Origin: Vibrio hepatarius
GTDB lineage: Bacteria > Pseudomonadota > Gammaproteobacteria > Enterobacterales > Vibrionaceae
DNA length: 64,000 nt
NCBI RefSeq assembly: GCF_018860525.1
Contig: NZ_JAHKPM010000069.1
Location: 62,001-126,000 of the forward strand
Reading direction: 5' to 3'
This document shows positions 37,762-47,025 of the stretch, one piece after another; within the stretch, counting starts at the first letter, position 1; each line of letters begins with the position of its first letter. Below the pieces are notes generated by a model. The model was not told where the DNA came from, ran no database searches, and saw only the letters and a program-made list of their open reading frames with translations. The position numbers and the translations under genes are program-made.

Positions 37762-39057
37762 CTATTGACTAACAATTTCAACTTGGTCTCCAAAACGCTG
37801 ATTAGGTAGAGTCACGATAAACGCAAGACCAGGATCTTGTGGCCAAACAGAAATAGTTCCTTCATGCAGTGCGATAACTCGCTCGACAATCGCCATTCCT
37901 AAGCCAACACCTTGCACTTGATTTTGGGTTTCTCTCGCCCGGAAAAAGCGCTCAAAAATACGTTCTATATCTTCTTCACTCATTCCTCGACCACTATCAG
38001 ATATCACTATTTTTACATGATCACTATTTGACACCACTTCAGCCAATATATTGGCCCCCTCGCCCGAATAGCGGATGGCATTGTCAATCAGATTACGAAA
38101 AAGACAGTTTAAAAAAATTTCATTCCCTTGTATCAAATAGTGGTCTTGTGTGGCATCAAGCATGATTTCTTGGCCTTGTTTAAGTGCCAATGGGACTAAT
38201 TCAGCAATAACACAGCGTAGCAAGGAAACAGCATCAACTGGCCTAGTCAAATCAACCGTCAAGCCACTTTCTATTTTTGCCAAAGTGAGCAATTGTGCTA
38301 TCGTCCGCTCTGAGTGGACAATACTTTGTTCTATCTGGGCTAGATCATGGTTTTTTTCGTCAACATTTTCTGTTTTAAGTGCATTTTGAGCGTTGAGTTT
38401 GATGAATGCTAGTGGTGTTCGAAGTTCATGAGCGGCATCTTGATTAAAGCGCTTTTCTCTTTGCCATGACGCATCTACTTGATCGAATAAAAAACTCGCT
38501 ACCATCGCAGTAGAGCATGCAGTTTGGACGTTAACACTTGGTCCTTTTAGGTCCAACTTATAAGAAACCCGAGTGGTAACATAATCTTTATCATTGTTGG
38601 TCACAATCGATGCGCCACTGGCAAATTGAGTCACGCTAGGGTGCGAGTTAACTTTGTTCAAGTGCCATGCTGCACCTGTTCCTCCAAATACACCCACCTT
38701 GCCTGGATAGCTTGCAGGAACATAGCCCGCATCTTCAAATGCATGCCAACTACTCTCAAGAAATGCACGATGTTGAGGGTCCATAATTTCCGCATCACGT
38801 GGAGTGATGTCGAAAAAATGCGCATCAAAATACTCCGCATTACCAAGAATACCTCTGCGAGGAATATAATGAGATGAAGCAATTGACTCTTCGTCAACAC
38901 CCGATTCCCTGAGTTCTTGTTCGCTGAAAGTGGTAATAGTTTCTAAGCCCTCAGCGAGATTACTCCAAAACGTTGAAATATCTTCTGCTCCAGAGAATCG
39001 GCCTGACATGCCAATAATAGCTATGTCTTTATCGCGCAATGTTACTTGGTCGTTCAT
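37762..39057 (-). CDS. Chimeric protein: PKS ketosynthase N-terminal part fused to a histidine-kinase core
   Basis: A 431-residue continuous frame from the ATG at 39057, preceded by GAGGTGG. Residues ~10-187 are a modular-PKS beta-ketosynthase start (IAIIGMSGRF, RDAEIMDPQHR, active-site TACSTAM with Cys181), cut off just after the nucleophile. The sequence then changes without a stop into a sensor-kinase core: DASWQREKRF, HisKA box DAAHELRTPLAF (His210), N box NLIDNAIRYS, G1 DSGRGM, F box ERFFRA and G2 GVGLGMAIV. The kinase lacks its input domain and membrane segments; the ketosynthase lacks its His residues. The junction is near 38490-38500. It looks like the product of a deletion joining a PKS gene to a two-component sensor gene. 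Confidence 0.85.
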   Translation of the reverse strand: MNDQVTLRDKDIAIIGMSGRFSGAEDISTFWSNLAEGLETITTFSEQELRESGVDEESIASSHYIPRRGILGNAEYFDAHFFDITPRDAEIMDPQHRAFLESSWHAFEDAGYVPASYPGKVGVFGGTGAAWHLNKVNSHPSVTQFASGASIVTNNDKDYVTTRVSYKLDLKGPSVNVQTACSTAMVASFLFDQVDASWQREKRFNQDAAHELRTPLAFIKLNAQNALKTENVDEKNHDLAQIEQSIVHSERTIAQLLTLAKIESGLTVDLTRPVDAVSLLRCVIAELVPLALKQGQEIMLDATQDHYLIQGNEIFLNCLFRNLIDNAIRYSGEGANILAEVVSNSDHVKIVISDSGRGMSEEDIERIFERFFRARETQNQVQGVGLGMAIVERVIALHEGTISVWPQDPGLAFIVTLPNQRFGDQVEIVSQ

Positions 39058-39190
39058 ATGCCACCTCATGGTTATATTTTAATTTTGAATGGGATGTATT
39101 GGGTTCCAAATTCAGGGCAAATAAGTTCCTGCCTCCAAGTGAGGAATAAATATTTACTAATGAATATCTTTTAATTAAAAGTATTAGCTC

Positions 39191-39466
39191 TTAGGTTTCA
39201 CTTGATGTTTTACATAATACATTCGGGTACTTTTTCAGTATGTTTTTGCTAAGAGATTCAACAGTAGGGCACTGAAATAAATCAATAATATTAATTGGAA
39301 TATCAAATTGTTTTTTAATTTGTCGATGAACCTTACTCATGAGTAATGAATTACCACCGGCTTCAAAAAAGTTTTCATCTATCGCTACTTTCTTAACCGC
39401 TAATACTGATTTCCAAATAGCGATAATTTGATTTTCTATTTCAGAATCCTGTTTACTATTTAACAT
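39191..39466 (-). CDS. Stand-alone peptidyl/acyl carrier protein
   Basis: A 91-residue carrier protein with the phosphopantetheine site at Ser40 in FFEAGGNSLLMSK, preceded and followed by the four-helix carrier fold (IIAIWKSVLAV, LFQCPTVESLS). It would carry an aminoacyl or acyl intermediate as a thioester. It follows the adenylation fragment by 21 bases and precedes the ketosynthase part, so it is the only apparently intact gene of the decayed NRPS/PKS cluster. Confidence 0.85.
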   Translation of the reverse strand: MLNSKQDSEIENQIIAIWKSVLAVKKVAIDENFFEAGGNSLLMSKVHRQIKKQFDIPINIIDLFQCPTVESLSKNILKKYPNVLCKTSSET

Positions 39467-39487
39467 GTTTTAACGCCTTCTCGTCAC

Positions 39488-40520
39488 TTAGCACTGAGTG
39501 CTGAGTGCTGATTTACTGATTTTTCCATTAGGGAGTGTGGGTAAACTGTCTACGGCATAGTAGCGTGAGGGCTGCATGTAATAAGGCAATATCTCTGCCA
39601 TTTCTCGCTTTATAGCCTGTATGTCTTTATCACTGTGTTGATAAGGCACATAAAATGCCGTGAGGTATTGTTTTTTTCCATCATCACTGCCATCCACAAT
39701 GACCGCAACATGTGATATGTATGGCAATGCATGCAACTGAGCTTCTATTTCAGAAAGCTCAATCCGATGACCACGCAGTTTTATTTGCGAATCAATTCTT
39801 CCATGAAAGAGTAGTGCTCCATCCTTTCTTAAACTAACGAGATCGCCTGTACGGTACATTTTTGCCTTTGCGACCGTGGAATACGGGTTAGCCAAGAAAC
39901 GTTCAGCGGTCAGATCTTCACGTTTTAAGTAACCCAGTGCGAGAATATCTCCCGACAAATAAAGTTCACCACGGCACCCTTGCTCAACCATTTCAAGCTG
40001 CTCATTTAGTACTAAAGCTTGGGCATGAGGTATTGGAAAACCAATTGGGACAATGGTTTCATTAGTATTAGATTGGCATTGCCAATGACAAGCAAAAATC
40101 GTCGCTTCTGTGGGACCATATAAATTATAGATCTGGCCTTTACATTGCTCAGATACATCGTCGACTAAGCGTTGGGACAACGCTTCTCCACCAGAAAATA
40201 TATGCTCAAGTGAAGGGCACTTATCCAATACACCAGCGTCGGCAATGATTCTAAGTGCCGTGGGAACAAACTGAGCAACAGTGACATGGTGGTGTCGAAT
40301 AAAGTCCGTGAGTAAAGCAGGGTCATACTTGGCTTCTTCGCAGATTAATGCAGTACTCGCCCCCATCATTAAAGGCCAGAAAATTTCCCACACCGATATG
40401 TCAAAGCTATAAGTAGTTTGACTCAATACTCGGCTATCTTGCTCCAGATGAAATGCCTCCCACTTAATGATGTCTTCTCCGTTCAACGTAGATAAGAGAT
40501 CATAAAGATATAATGTCCGA
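39488..40520 (-). pseudogene. NRPS adenylation-domain fragment, N-terminal half missing
   Basis: The C-terminal two-thirds of an adenylation domain. Core motifs A4-A10 are seen: YSFDISVWEIFWPL, GGEAL, NLYGPTEATIF, YRTGDLVSL, GRIDSQIKLRGHRIELSEIE and LPTLPNGKISK. Motifs A1-A3 (including the ATP-binding SGTTG loop) are absent. The frame opens from a stretch that reads YDLLSTLNGEDIIKW and lies a frame away from the condensation domain upstream, so an internal deletion has joined two remote parts. It cannot activate an amino acid in this form. Confidence 0.85.
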
Positions 40521-42535
40521 AATCATTGCTAGGTACTGCTCTGCCAGCAGCATGATGTTTGGCTTAGTAAAGGCTGAACCCTCATAATCAAAACTTAATC
40601 TAAACCGCCTCCCTTCATCTACTGTTAGGGTCAAATCACAACGAGCAAATGGCTCAATAATGTGCTGAACAGACATCTGACAATCTGCGATCCTTTATGC
40701 CTTTGGTAAGGCTGACAAGTAATTAAATGTAATAGGAAAGCGGAGTGTATCTAGCCAACCTTTACGCCTCATCTCATCAACAAGTAATTGGTAAGGAACT
40801 GACTGATTATCTAATAGTGAATAAATCGATTTACCGCTGGATTGCAACAGGGTCAGTACATTCTCAACCTGTTCCACTGGTTGGTAGTAAGTCACCATGT
40901 TAACGAAACAGCCTAATTGAGCATCATTTTGTAGCAATGAACGACTTGAGGTTGGAAGACCAATAGGCACATTTTTATAAGGTGTATTTCTGTTTAACGT
41001 GAGATTAAACAGTGTGAGAAGCAAAACATAGGGAGTAGTATTATGTCTTCGTGCAAACTGTTTTATTTCTCGGGTAAAGACTTGGGATAACTCTATCTGG
41101 TAACCATCTGGGTTGGGGTAATCTTGAACAGGATAAAGAGATGCATCGGCACCTTGGTGTAAATATCGTTCTAACGTCGATAACCAGAACTGCATTTGAT
41201 GTTCCTGCTCAACCGCTGCGCCTCGATGATGAGTCAAATTAAGCGGATGAGAAATCTGGCTAGAAAAGCTCAAGTCTCCTACTGCATGAGCTTGATAAGC
41301 ACTTATGAATTGTTTAAAAAACAAACCAATAGACTCATAATCAAATACAGCATGGTGCACTCTGACCAAAATAACATGCTGGTTTTTGTCCTTGGAAAGA
41401 AGGGTTACGATAATCGCTGGTGTGGTATCTAGATCCATAACCGGCATGTCAGCCATTGCTAACCATTCTTGTTGTGAATAGTCAGCTAATTGTTTATCAA
41501 GATACCCAAGTTGACGATACTGAATCTCAAATTGTTCTGACGTGTAGTCCCCCTGCTTTACAGTAAAATCATCTAGATTAAAGCGAGACCGCAGCAGTGG
41601 ATTCTTCTCTAATACTTTCTTTATCGACCAAGAAATCGCTTGTTTATCCGCTTGTCCTTCCACAGAAATACTGAATGCAGGTTGATAGGCTTGTGGATTT
41701 ACACATGTTTGTTCCAAGGTGACGAAATAAGCTTGTGATGAAGAGAGAGCACAAAATTCAACACCCTCCTCGCTATCATGCTTTTGGGAACTAAAATTAC
41801 TTTCCCCACCGTCAGTACAGTAATATGGAATGATCGCCGCAAGCATACTTGGGGTCGGGTTGCGAATGATCAAGTAAAAATCAAGTTCACTATACAAACG
41901 TCGACAGATCATAGTTCGAACACGCATGACTTGTAGGGAATTCCCACCCAAATCGAAAAAATCATCATCCACCCCTAGCCCCTTCAAGCCCAAAACTTCT
42001 TGCCAAATATCCACTAAGTCTTGCTCAAGATCGTTTATGGGTGAGCGATACTCACACTTGAGATCAGGGCGAGAAAGCACTGGCTTGGGCAAGCGTGCAT
42101 TATCCAGCTTTCCATTCGGAAGCTTGGGAAAGCTATCTAGATAAACAAATTGTGACGGGATCATCACCGCTGATAGATATTCGCCAAGATAGGCCCTCAG
42201 CTCCCATGCAGTCGGTTTACTACTCGTGATGAGATAAGCGATAAGTTCATCGTTTACCATCTTAACAACTGCATCTTGAACACCATCATGGCGACGCAAG
42301 CACGCTTCAATATCACCCAGTTCTAATCTTACTCCACTTAACTTAACCTGACGGTCCTTCCGGCCAAGATAGACCATGTCGCCTTCAGAGTTGAGTCGCC
42401 CTAAATCCCCTGTTCTATGGGCCTTCAAAGCCTGATAAATAAAAAATCGCTCATCATTAAGCTCTGGCAAGTTAGCATAGCCACGTGCAACACCAGGCCC
42501 TGCAATACAAATCTCCCCAATAAATCTTAACCAAT
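40500..42535 (-). pseudogene. NRPS fragment: adenylation C-terminus, carrier, condensation domain with nonsense codon
   Basis: In order: the C-terminal part of an adenylation domain starting at GEICIAGPGVARGY (about 42510; the first motifs are gone), GRKDRQVKLSGVRLEL and FPKLPNGKL; a carrier domain with FFDLGGNSLQV; and a condensation domain with VRVHHAVFD (HHxxxD) and the donor/acceptor regions. A TAA at 40695-40697 interrupts the condensation domain; the same frame continues beyond it with condensation-like residues (VQHIIEPFARCDLTLTVDEG) to 40500. The 5' end is cut at about 42520-42535, where the methyltransferase fragment begins on the other strand. Confidence 0.85.
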
Positions 42536-43382
42536 ATGTTTAAGGTGGTTGAGTTATTCGGTTTTTTCTCTATAGATCAAGGTATGGTGATCAATAATAG
42601 TCCAAGTTCAGAGCTACTGACATCTGATCACCCTCTATCGATGCGTCATTTTTGCATGTTATTTGGCGAAGAATATTACCGTGGCTACGAAGGGTTGCTC
42701 CACACCTGTCAGACAGGACAGTCTGGCTTTAAGCATGTCTTTGATAACACGTTATACCAATACTTAGACAAAACACCGAGCAGAGCTTCAGTGTATGATT
42801 TAGCAATGCGAGATTTCTCAAGACCGGTTGGCGCTTTATTAGCAAAAACCTTTCCTGACCTTTTCAGTAAAGTATCAAGCGTGATTGATATTGGTGGAGG
42901 AAGCGGAGTGATTAGCACCGAGCTAGTAAAAAACTATCAACATCTAAAAGCGTGTATCTTTGATAGACAAGACGTATGTCAAAGAAGTGCAGAATCATTG
43001 CCATCAGACTTAAAAGAACGTATTCAAACTTGCAATGGTGACTTTTTCGAACATATTCCAGAAGGCTATGATATTTATTTATTTATTAAAAAACGTTTTA
43101 CACAATTGGAATACACAATCATGTAGCCAAATTCTGAATAATATTGGTCAATCATTACAACAAGGCCGTTTGTTAGTCATAGAACCTTTGGTGGAACCGG
43201 AAGAAGAATCCCCTCGGCTTCTTTTCAACGCACTATTTCAATCTGTGATATGTGAAGACGGTACCTATCAAAGAAACTTAAGCGATCTAGAAACTCTATT
43301 TTCAGAGTGTCAGTTAAGAATAGTTCAGACAAATAAATTAGCGACAGGGCACACTGTAATAGAATTAACAAAAGTTATTTAA
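42536..43382 (+). pseudogene. O-methyltransferase, 5'-truncated and frameshifted
   Basis: A SAM-dependent O-methyltransferase of the plant-COMT/Methyltransf_2 type. The SAM motif VSSVIDIGGGSG is intact, and the sequence then reads GDFFEHIPEGYDIYL before shifting frame at about 43073-43086; in the next frame it resumes as LLKNVLHNWN and runs to 43382 with RLLVIEPLVEP. Removing one ATTT from three tandem copies restores the expected IYLLKNVLHNWN. About 50 N-terminal residues of the family are missing at the junction with the NRPS fragment. It probably decorated the product of the former cluster. Confidence 0.85.
43073..43084 (+). repeat. ATTT x3 slippage tract in the methyltransferase
   Basis: Three tandem ATTT units sit exactly where the methyltransferase reading frame is lost; a two-unit version would restore the frame. 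It is a likely slipped-strand mutation site. Confidence 0.75.
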
Positions 43383-43625
43383 GTCAATAATTAGATTATA
43401 CATAGCATAATTTATGGGAGATGGGTTATTTCCCATAAATTATACTTTTATCCACATATGAATGTAATTGATAAAATAACACTTTTCTTCCCTGCTATAT
43501 TTTCATTTTTCTCATTGTGATTTCTTGATATACATTCATATTTATAAAAAATTATAATTATGTGCATTCTTACCGCCTACTTTTTTGATTAAGGACAAAA
43601 CAGATTGTTTAACAAGGAGTCAAAA

Positions 43626-45413
43626 ATGCAGGTAAGCATAACAACTAAACGATCGATACTCGCCACTGTTATTAGCAGTACAGTCCTCACAGGGTGTTTC
43701 TGGGATGACCCGCGTCGAGGTGCAAATTACGTCAGTGACAATGTTGATAAGGAACAATTGATTGGTCATCTCGTCACGCTGGAAGGTTTAGCCTCTAGAA
43801 CAACTGACGGTAAGTCCATTACCAGAGCCGCTGGCACTTTAGGCTATCAAAACTCGACCGAATTTATCATTGCAACAATGAAAGAGCGCGGCTTTATTGT
43901 CACCACCCAAGAGTTTGATTTCAGAGCTTGGGAAGAACTCCCCGGAACAAAAGCCAAGGTCGATGGAAAAGACTTAGTCAGCACCAAAAATGCACCCGAT
44001 GGTGTTGAAGCCGATTTTGCCCTAATGTCCTACTCAGGCAAAACCAATGGTCAACTCGATGGAGAACTTGCTTTCGTCACTCCCGATTTCAGGTTTGACG
44101 CTCCCGATTACGACAGTACAGATGGCTGTGAAGTCACCGATTTTAATGGCAAAGATCTCACCGGAAAGATAGCCGTTATCCAACGAGGGGGATGTGCATT
44201 TAATGTAAAAGCTTTCAATGCCCAAAACGCAGGTGCAACAGCTGTGCTCATTTTTAACCAAGGCAATGGTGAAGGAAGAAAATCTGTGGTAAATGGTACT
44301 TTAAGTAGCACCACTCAAGTCACAATACCGGCTTTAGGCGCGCGCTTTTCGCTTGGCCAAGATTGGTATAACAAAAGCCAATCAGAACTAGTAAATGCAA
44401 GCTTGCTGGTCAATATCAAAGATGAAGATGTTGTTACACAAAATATTCTGGCCGAAACCCCTATCGGTGATCCAGCACAAGTTGTGATGCTCGGTGCACA
44501 CCTTGATTCCGTTCCCGAAGGGCCAGGAATAAACGACAACGGCTCTGGCAGCGCTGGTCTACTGGAATACGCAGTGACGTTATCTGAGCTTGAAGTGCCA
44601 GTGAAAAATAAAGTGCGTTTTGCTTGGTGGGCAGCAGAAGAAGCAGGGTTAGTTGGATCTGAATACTACACAGATAACTTATTTGAGCCAATTTACAATC
44701 AAGCACAGCAACAAATCCTTGATGAACTAGGCCTTAAAGACCCCGGAGAATTAACCCCAGAGCAGGTCGATTTAGTGGAAGCTAGATATACACATATCAA
44801 TAAAGTAAAAATGTACTTAAACTTCGATATGATTGGCTCTCCAAATTATATCTATGGTGTGATGGATGGAGACTTATCCGATACCAAAGACAGCCCAGAC
44901 AATGCCTATAAGGGAGATTTCACACCACCCTACGGCACATCCGATATTGAATCTATCTTCCATGAATTTTTTACAGATAAGGAAGAATCGACCATACCTC
45001 AAGCACTATCAAAACGCTCAGACTACGCAGGTTTTGCCGACTGGGGTATTGCATTTGGTGGCCTATTTACGGGCGCGGAAAAAGTGAAAACTGCTGAAGA
45101 GGTAGCAAAATTTGGCGGCGAGATCGATGTGGCTTATGACAAGTGTTACCACCAAGCCTGTGATGATATTAACAACATCAACCATTCAGCTATTTACAAA
45201 AACACACAAGCGATGGCTTATGCCACAACCTACTACGCCTTAAGCGAGCAGCTCTTCCCAGATACCCCAGATGAGTCAAAAAGCAAAGCTATACTAACCT
45301 CATCAGTATCACAACCGAAGGAAAAACTGCGCATCGGCGAAAAACTCAAAGCAGCAGACAGTGTGTCTGACCATAATCACTTCCACGGCGATTTTGATCA
45401 AGATAGAAAATAG
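43626..45413 (+). CDS. Secreted M28-family aminopeptidase lipoprotein with PA domain
   Basis: A 595-residue exported metallo-aminopeptidase. The ATG at 43626 follows AAGGAG. The signal peptide has a lipobox (VLTGC, Cys24). A PA insert domain (about 140-240; GKIAVIQRGGCAFNVKA) is followed by the M28 zinc domain: GAHLDSV and INDNGSGSAGLLE (ligands His, Asp), AWWAAEEAGLVGS (catalytic/ligand Glu pair), LNFDMIG (Asp), and YHQACDDI (His). This domain order is that of PA-containing aminopeptidases such as P. aeruginosa PaAP. It should release N-terminal residues from peptides outside the cell. Confidence 0.9.
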   Translation: MQVSITTKRSILATVISSTVLTGCFWDDPRRGANYVSDNVDKEQLIGHLVTLEGLASRTTDGKSITRAAGTLGYQNSTEFIIATMKERGFIVTTQEFDFRAWEELPGTKAKVDGKDLVSTKNAPDGVEADFALMSYSGKTNGQLDGELAFVTPDFRFDAPDYDSTDGCEVTDFNGKDLTGKIAVIQRGGCAFNVKAFNAQNAGATAVLIFNQGNGEGRKSVVNGTLSSTTQVTIPALGARFSLGQDWYNKSQSELVNASLLVNIKDEDVVTQNILAETPIGDPAQVVMLGAHLDSVPEGPGINDNGSGSAGLLEYAVTLSELEVPVKNKVRFAWWAAEEAGLVGSEYYTDNLFEPIYNQAQQQILDELGLKDPGELTPEQVDLVEARYTHINKVKMYLNFDMIGSPNYIYGVMDGDLSDTKDSPDNAYKGDFTPPYGTSDIESIFHEFFTDKEESTIPQALSKRSDYAGFADWGIAFGGLFTGAEKVKTAEEVAKFGGEIDVAYDKCYHQACDDINNINHSAIYKNTQAMAYATTYYALSEQLFPDTPDESKSKAILTSSVSQPKEKLRIGEKLKAADSVSDHNHFHGDFDQDRK

Positions 45414-45430
45414 CGCAGACATAAAACCGA

Positions 45431-45458
45431 TAAAAGCTTCCTATTGGGAGCTTTTATT
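45431..45458 (+). terminator. Terminator of the aminopeptidase gene
   Basis: TAAAAGCTTCC-TATT-GGGAGCTTTTATTTG: a stem with one mismatch followed by a T-rich tail, 18 bases after the stop. Confidence 0.75.
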
Positions 45459-45596
45459 TGAGTTGTTCCTTCACTAAACGGGGTGCACCAATCTTTTACT
45501 TCCATATACTCTCCACCAACTAAATTTACTGAATATTTTTTCTAGATCTCTCACACGGACACACACCGAAAAATTCAACTTAGCCCTTTGTCCTAT

Positions 45597-46079
45597 TTAC
45601 CACGTTTTATCTAAATCCTGTGAGTATAAAGAGATGGCTCGACGATACTGCTTTATTGCATCACTATTGGTGGTCGATAGCAAAAGCTCAAGCAGCAATG
45701 AGGTTGCTTCTTTGTGTCTCCCCAAATTATAAAGACACATCGCGTAAAAAGGCTGAACCTCAATAGAATTAGGATATTCAGTTAGAGTCTTTTCGAAATA
45801 GCCTAGCGCCTCTGAATACATACCAAGGCTTCGGTAGGTACTCGCCAAGCCAAACAATGCATCAAACCTTTCAACAGGCGAAAGCAAGCCGGAAAGAGAT
45901 GACAAGTAATGAGTAATTGCCTCTTGCTCCTTACCTTGATTGTCGTACGACCAAGCAATGTGCAAATGAGCCTTGGCTGAGTAACTCTTATCAGTCAGCA
46001 GCTTAGCAAGCAAAGCTCGCGACTCAGCATATTTCGCCTCTTTTCGCAGCTCAATGGCTTGTTCGATGATGGTTTCCAT
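45597..46079 (-). CDS. Tetratricopeptide-repeat protein
   Basis: A 160-residue soluble protein made of about four TPR units (for example AHLHIAWSYDNQGKEQEAITHY, FGLASTYRSLGMYSEALGYFEK, YAMCLYNLGRHKEATSLLLE), a scaffold for protein-protein contacts. It has no signal peptide. It stands alone; the partner is unknown. A tetratricopeptide-only protein of this size is common in vibrios. Confidence 0.85.
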   Translation of the reverse strand: METIIEQAIELRKEAKYAESRALLAKLLTDKSYSAKAHLHIAWSYDNQGKEQEAITHYLSSLSGLLSPVERFDALFGLASTYRSLGMYSEALGYFEKTLTEYPNSIEVQPFYAMCLYNLGRHKEATSLLLELLLSTTNSDAIKQYRRAISLYSQDLDKTW

Positions 46080-46209
46080 TAATATCCCTCAAAGCACATA
46101 TTAATCAACTAATAATCAATTAGTTAATTGCATCAGCTCGCTTGATAATACTAAAAAAAATGTTAACAATACATAAACTTTATCACCTGAGAACTAAAAG
46201 GAATTAACA

Positions 46210-46542
46210 ATGATTTTATATGAAGTAAATCTTACTATTTTAAATGAGATTGCTGATGACTATATGGCATGGCTAAAACCACATATACAAGAAATGTTAA
46301 GATTCGAAGGGTTTATCAAGGCGGAACTATATAAAAACAACGAGCAGGAAGATGGTAAGACAAATGTCGTTGCCTCATATTACGTCAACAATGAAAACAA
46401 CCTTCAAGCCTATATCAATGAAATGTCTGCGGATATGAGAGCAGACGGGATAAAAAGGTTTGGGGATAAATGTATCGCAACAAGACGAGTACTAAAGCTC
46501 ACTGACACTTATACCTGTGACGAGCACTCTACAGGTATGTAG
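46210..46542 (+). CDS. DUF4286-family protein
   Basis: A 110-residue protein of the DUF4286 (antibiotic-biosynthesis-monooxygenase-like, ferredoxin-fold) family: MILYEVNLTILNEIADDYMAWLKPHI and the C-terminal FGDKCIATRRVLKL are typical. Function unknown. An AAAGGA ribosome-binding site precedes the ATG. A perfect hairpin lies just after it. Confidence 0.8.
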   Translation: MILYEVNLTILNEIADDYMAWLKPHIQEMLRFEGFIKAELYKNNEQEDGKTNVVASYYVNNENNLQAYINEMSADMRADGIKRFGDKCIATRRVLKLTDTYTCDEHSTGM

Positions 46543-46559
46543 TCAATACTTACCGAATG

Positions 46560-46587
46560 GCTCATATCTAAACAACATGATATGAGC
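46560..46587 (+). terminator. Hairpin after the DUF4286 gene
   Basis: GCTCATATC...GATATGAGC, a perfect 9-bp stem with a 10-base loop 18 bases after the stop codon; no T tract follows, so termination is uncertain. Confidence 0.45.
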
Positions 46588-46640
46588 TTACCAACATCTT
46601 CAGGCTGGATCTTATCTTCTTCAGATATCGCTATATTTGC

Positions 46641-46685
46641 TGTCATGTCTGTCATGTCTGTCATGTCTGTCATGTCTGTCACGAC
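46641..46685. repeat. 9-bp tandem repeat (TGTCATGTC), about five copies
   Basis: Four exact copies of TGTCATGTC followed by one with two changes. Being a multiple of three, it keeps frames open on both strands (VMS or MTD repeats), but no real gene is supported. It is a probable variable-number repeat. Confidence 0.9.
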
Positions 46686-46736
46686 CACCATATGGCAACA
46701 TTTCTTTTCTCAGTCGAGCAATTTAGGAAAAATTAA

Positions 46737-46808
46737 CGAAATTTACGAGGACACACACTTCAGTCAATTATGCGAAATTTACGAGGACACACACTTCAGT
46801 CAATTATG
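46737..46808. repeat. 36-bp perfect tandem duplication
   Basis: Two adjoining identical 36-base units beginning CGAAATTTACGAGGACACAC. The core GAGGACACAC recurs at 53.87 kb in inverted orientation, which links this region with a dispersed repeat family. No gene is present. Confidence 0.9.
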
Positions 46809-47025
46809 AATAGACAATAGCCACCAAACTAGATTGCCTTTCCATTTACATTATATTTAGATGTCGAATTATTTTCCAGGACATTGGCTTGTAAGATAAC
46901 CTGTGCTATCTTGAATTATGTCTTTTATCTCTGATATGACATCAACATTAAAAGATTAGAACTCTAAGGTTTTTCGAAGATGGCTATAGCTTTGAAAAGT
47001 TGTCATAGATATAAAAGGAAGGTTT

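Larger units (their letters stand above)
46543..47025. other. Repeat-rich intergenic region before the aspartokinase
   Basis: 483 bases without a credible gene: a hairpin, a 9-bp tandem array, a 36-bp duplication and then an AT-rich stretch with the aspartokinase promoter. ectABC, which would be expected upstream of an ectoine-type aspartokinase, is absent. Confidence 0.6.

Noticed and set aside
46509..46691. Minus-strand frame with an MTD repeat over the 9-bp tandem array
   Set aside because: The repeat length is a multiple of three, which keeps any frame open; no ribosome-binding site or conserved sequence is seen.
46641..46808. Possible CRISPR array from the tandem repeats
   Set aside because: The repeats are contiguous without unique spacers, and no cas gene is present.
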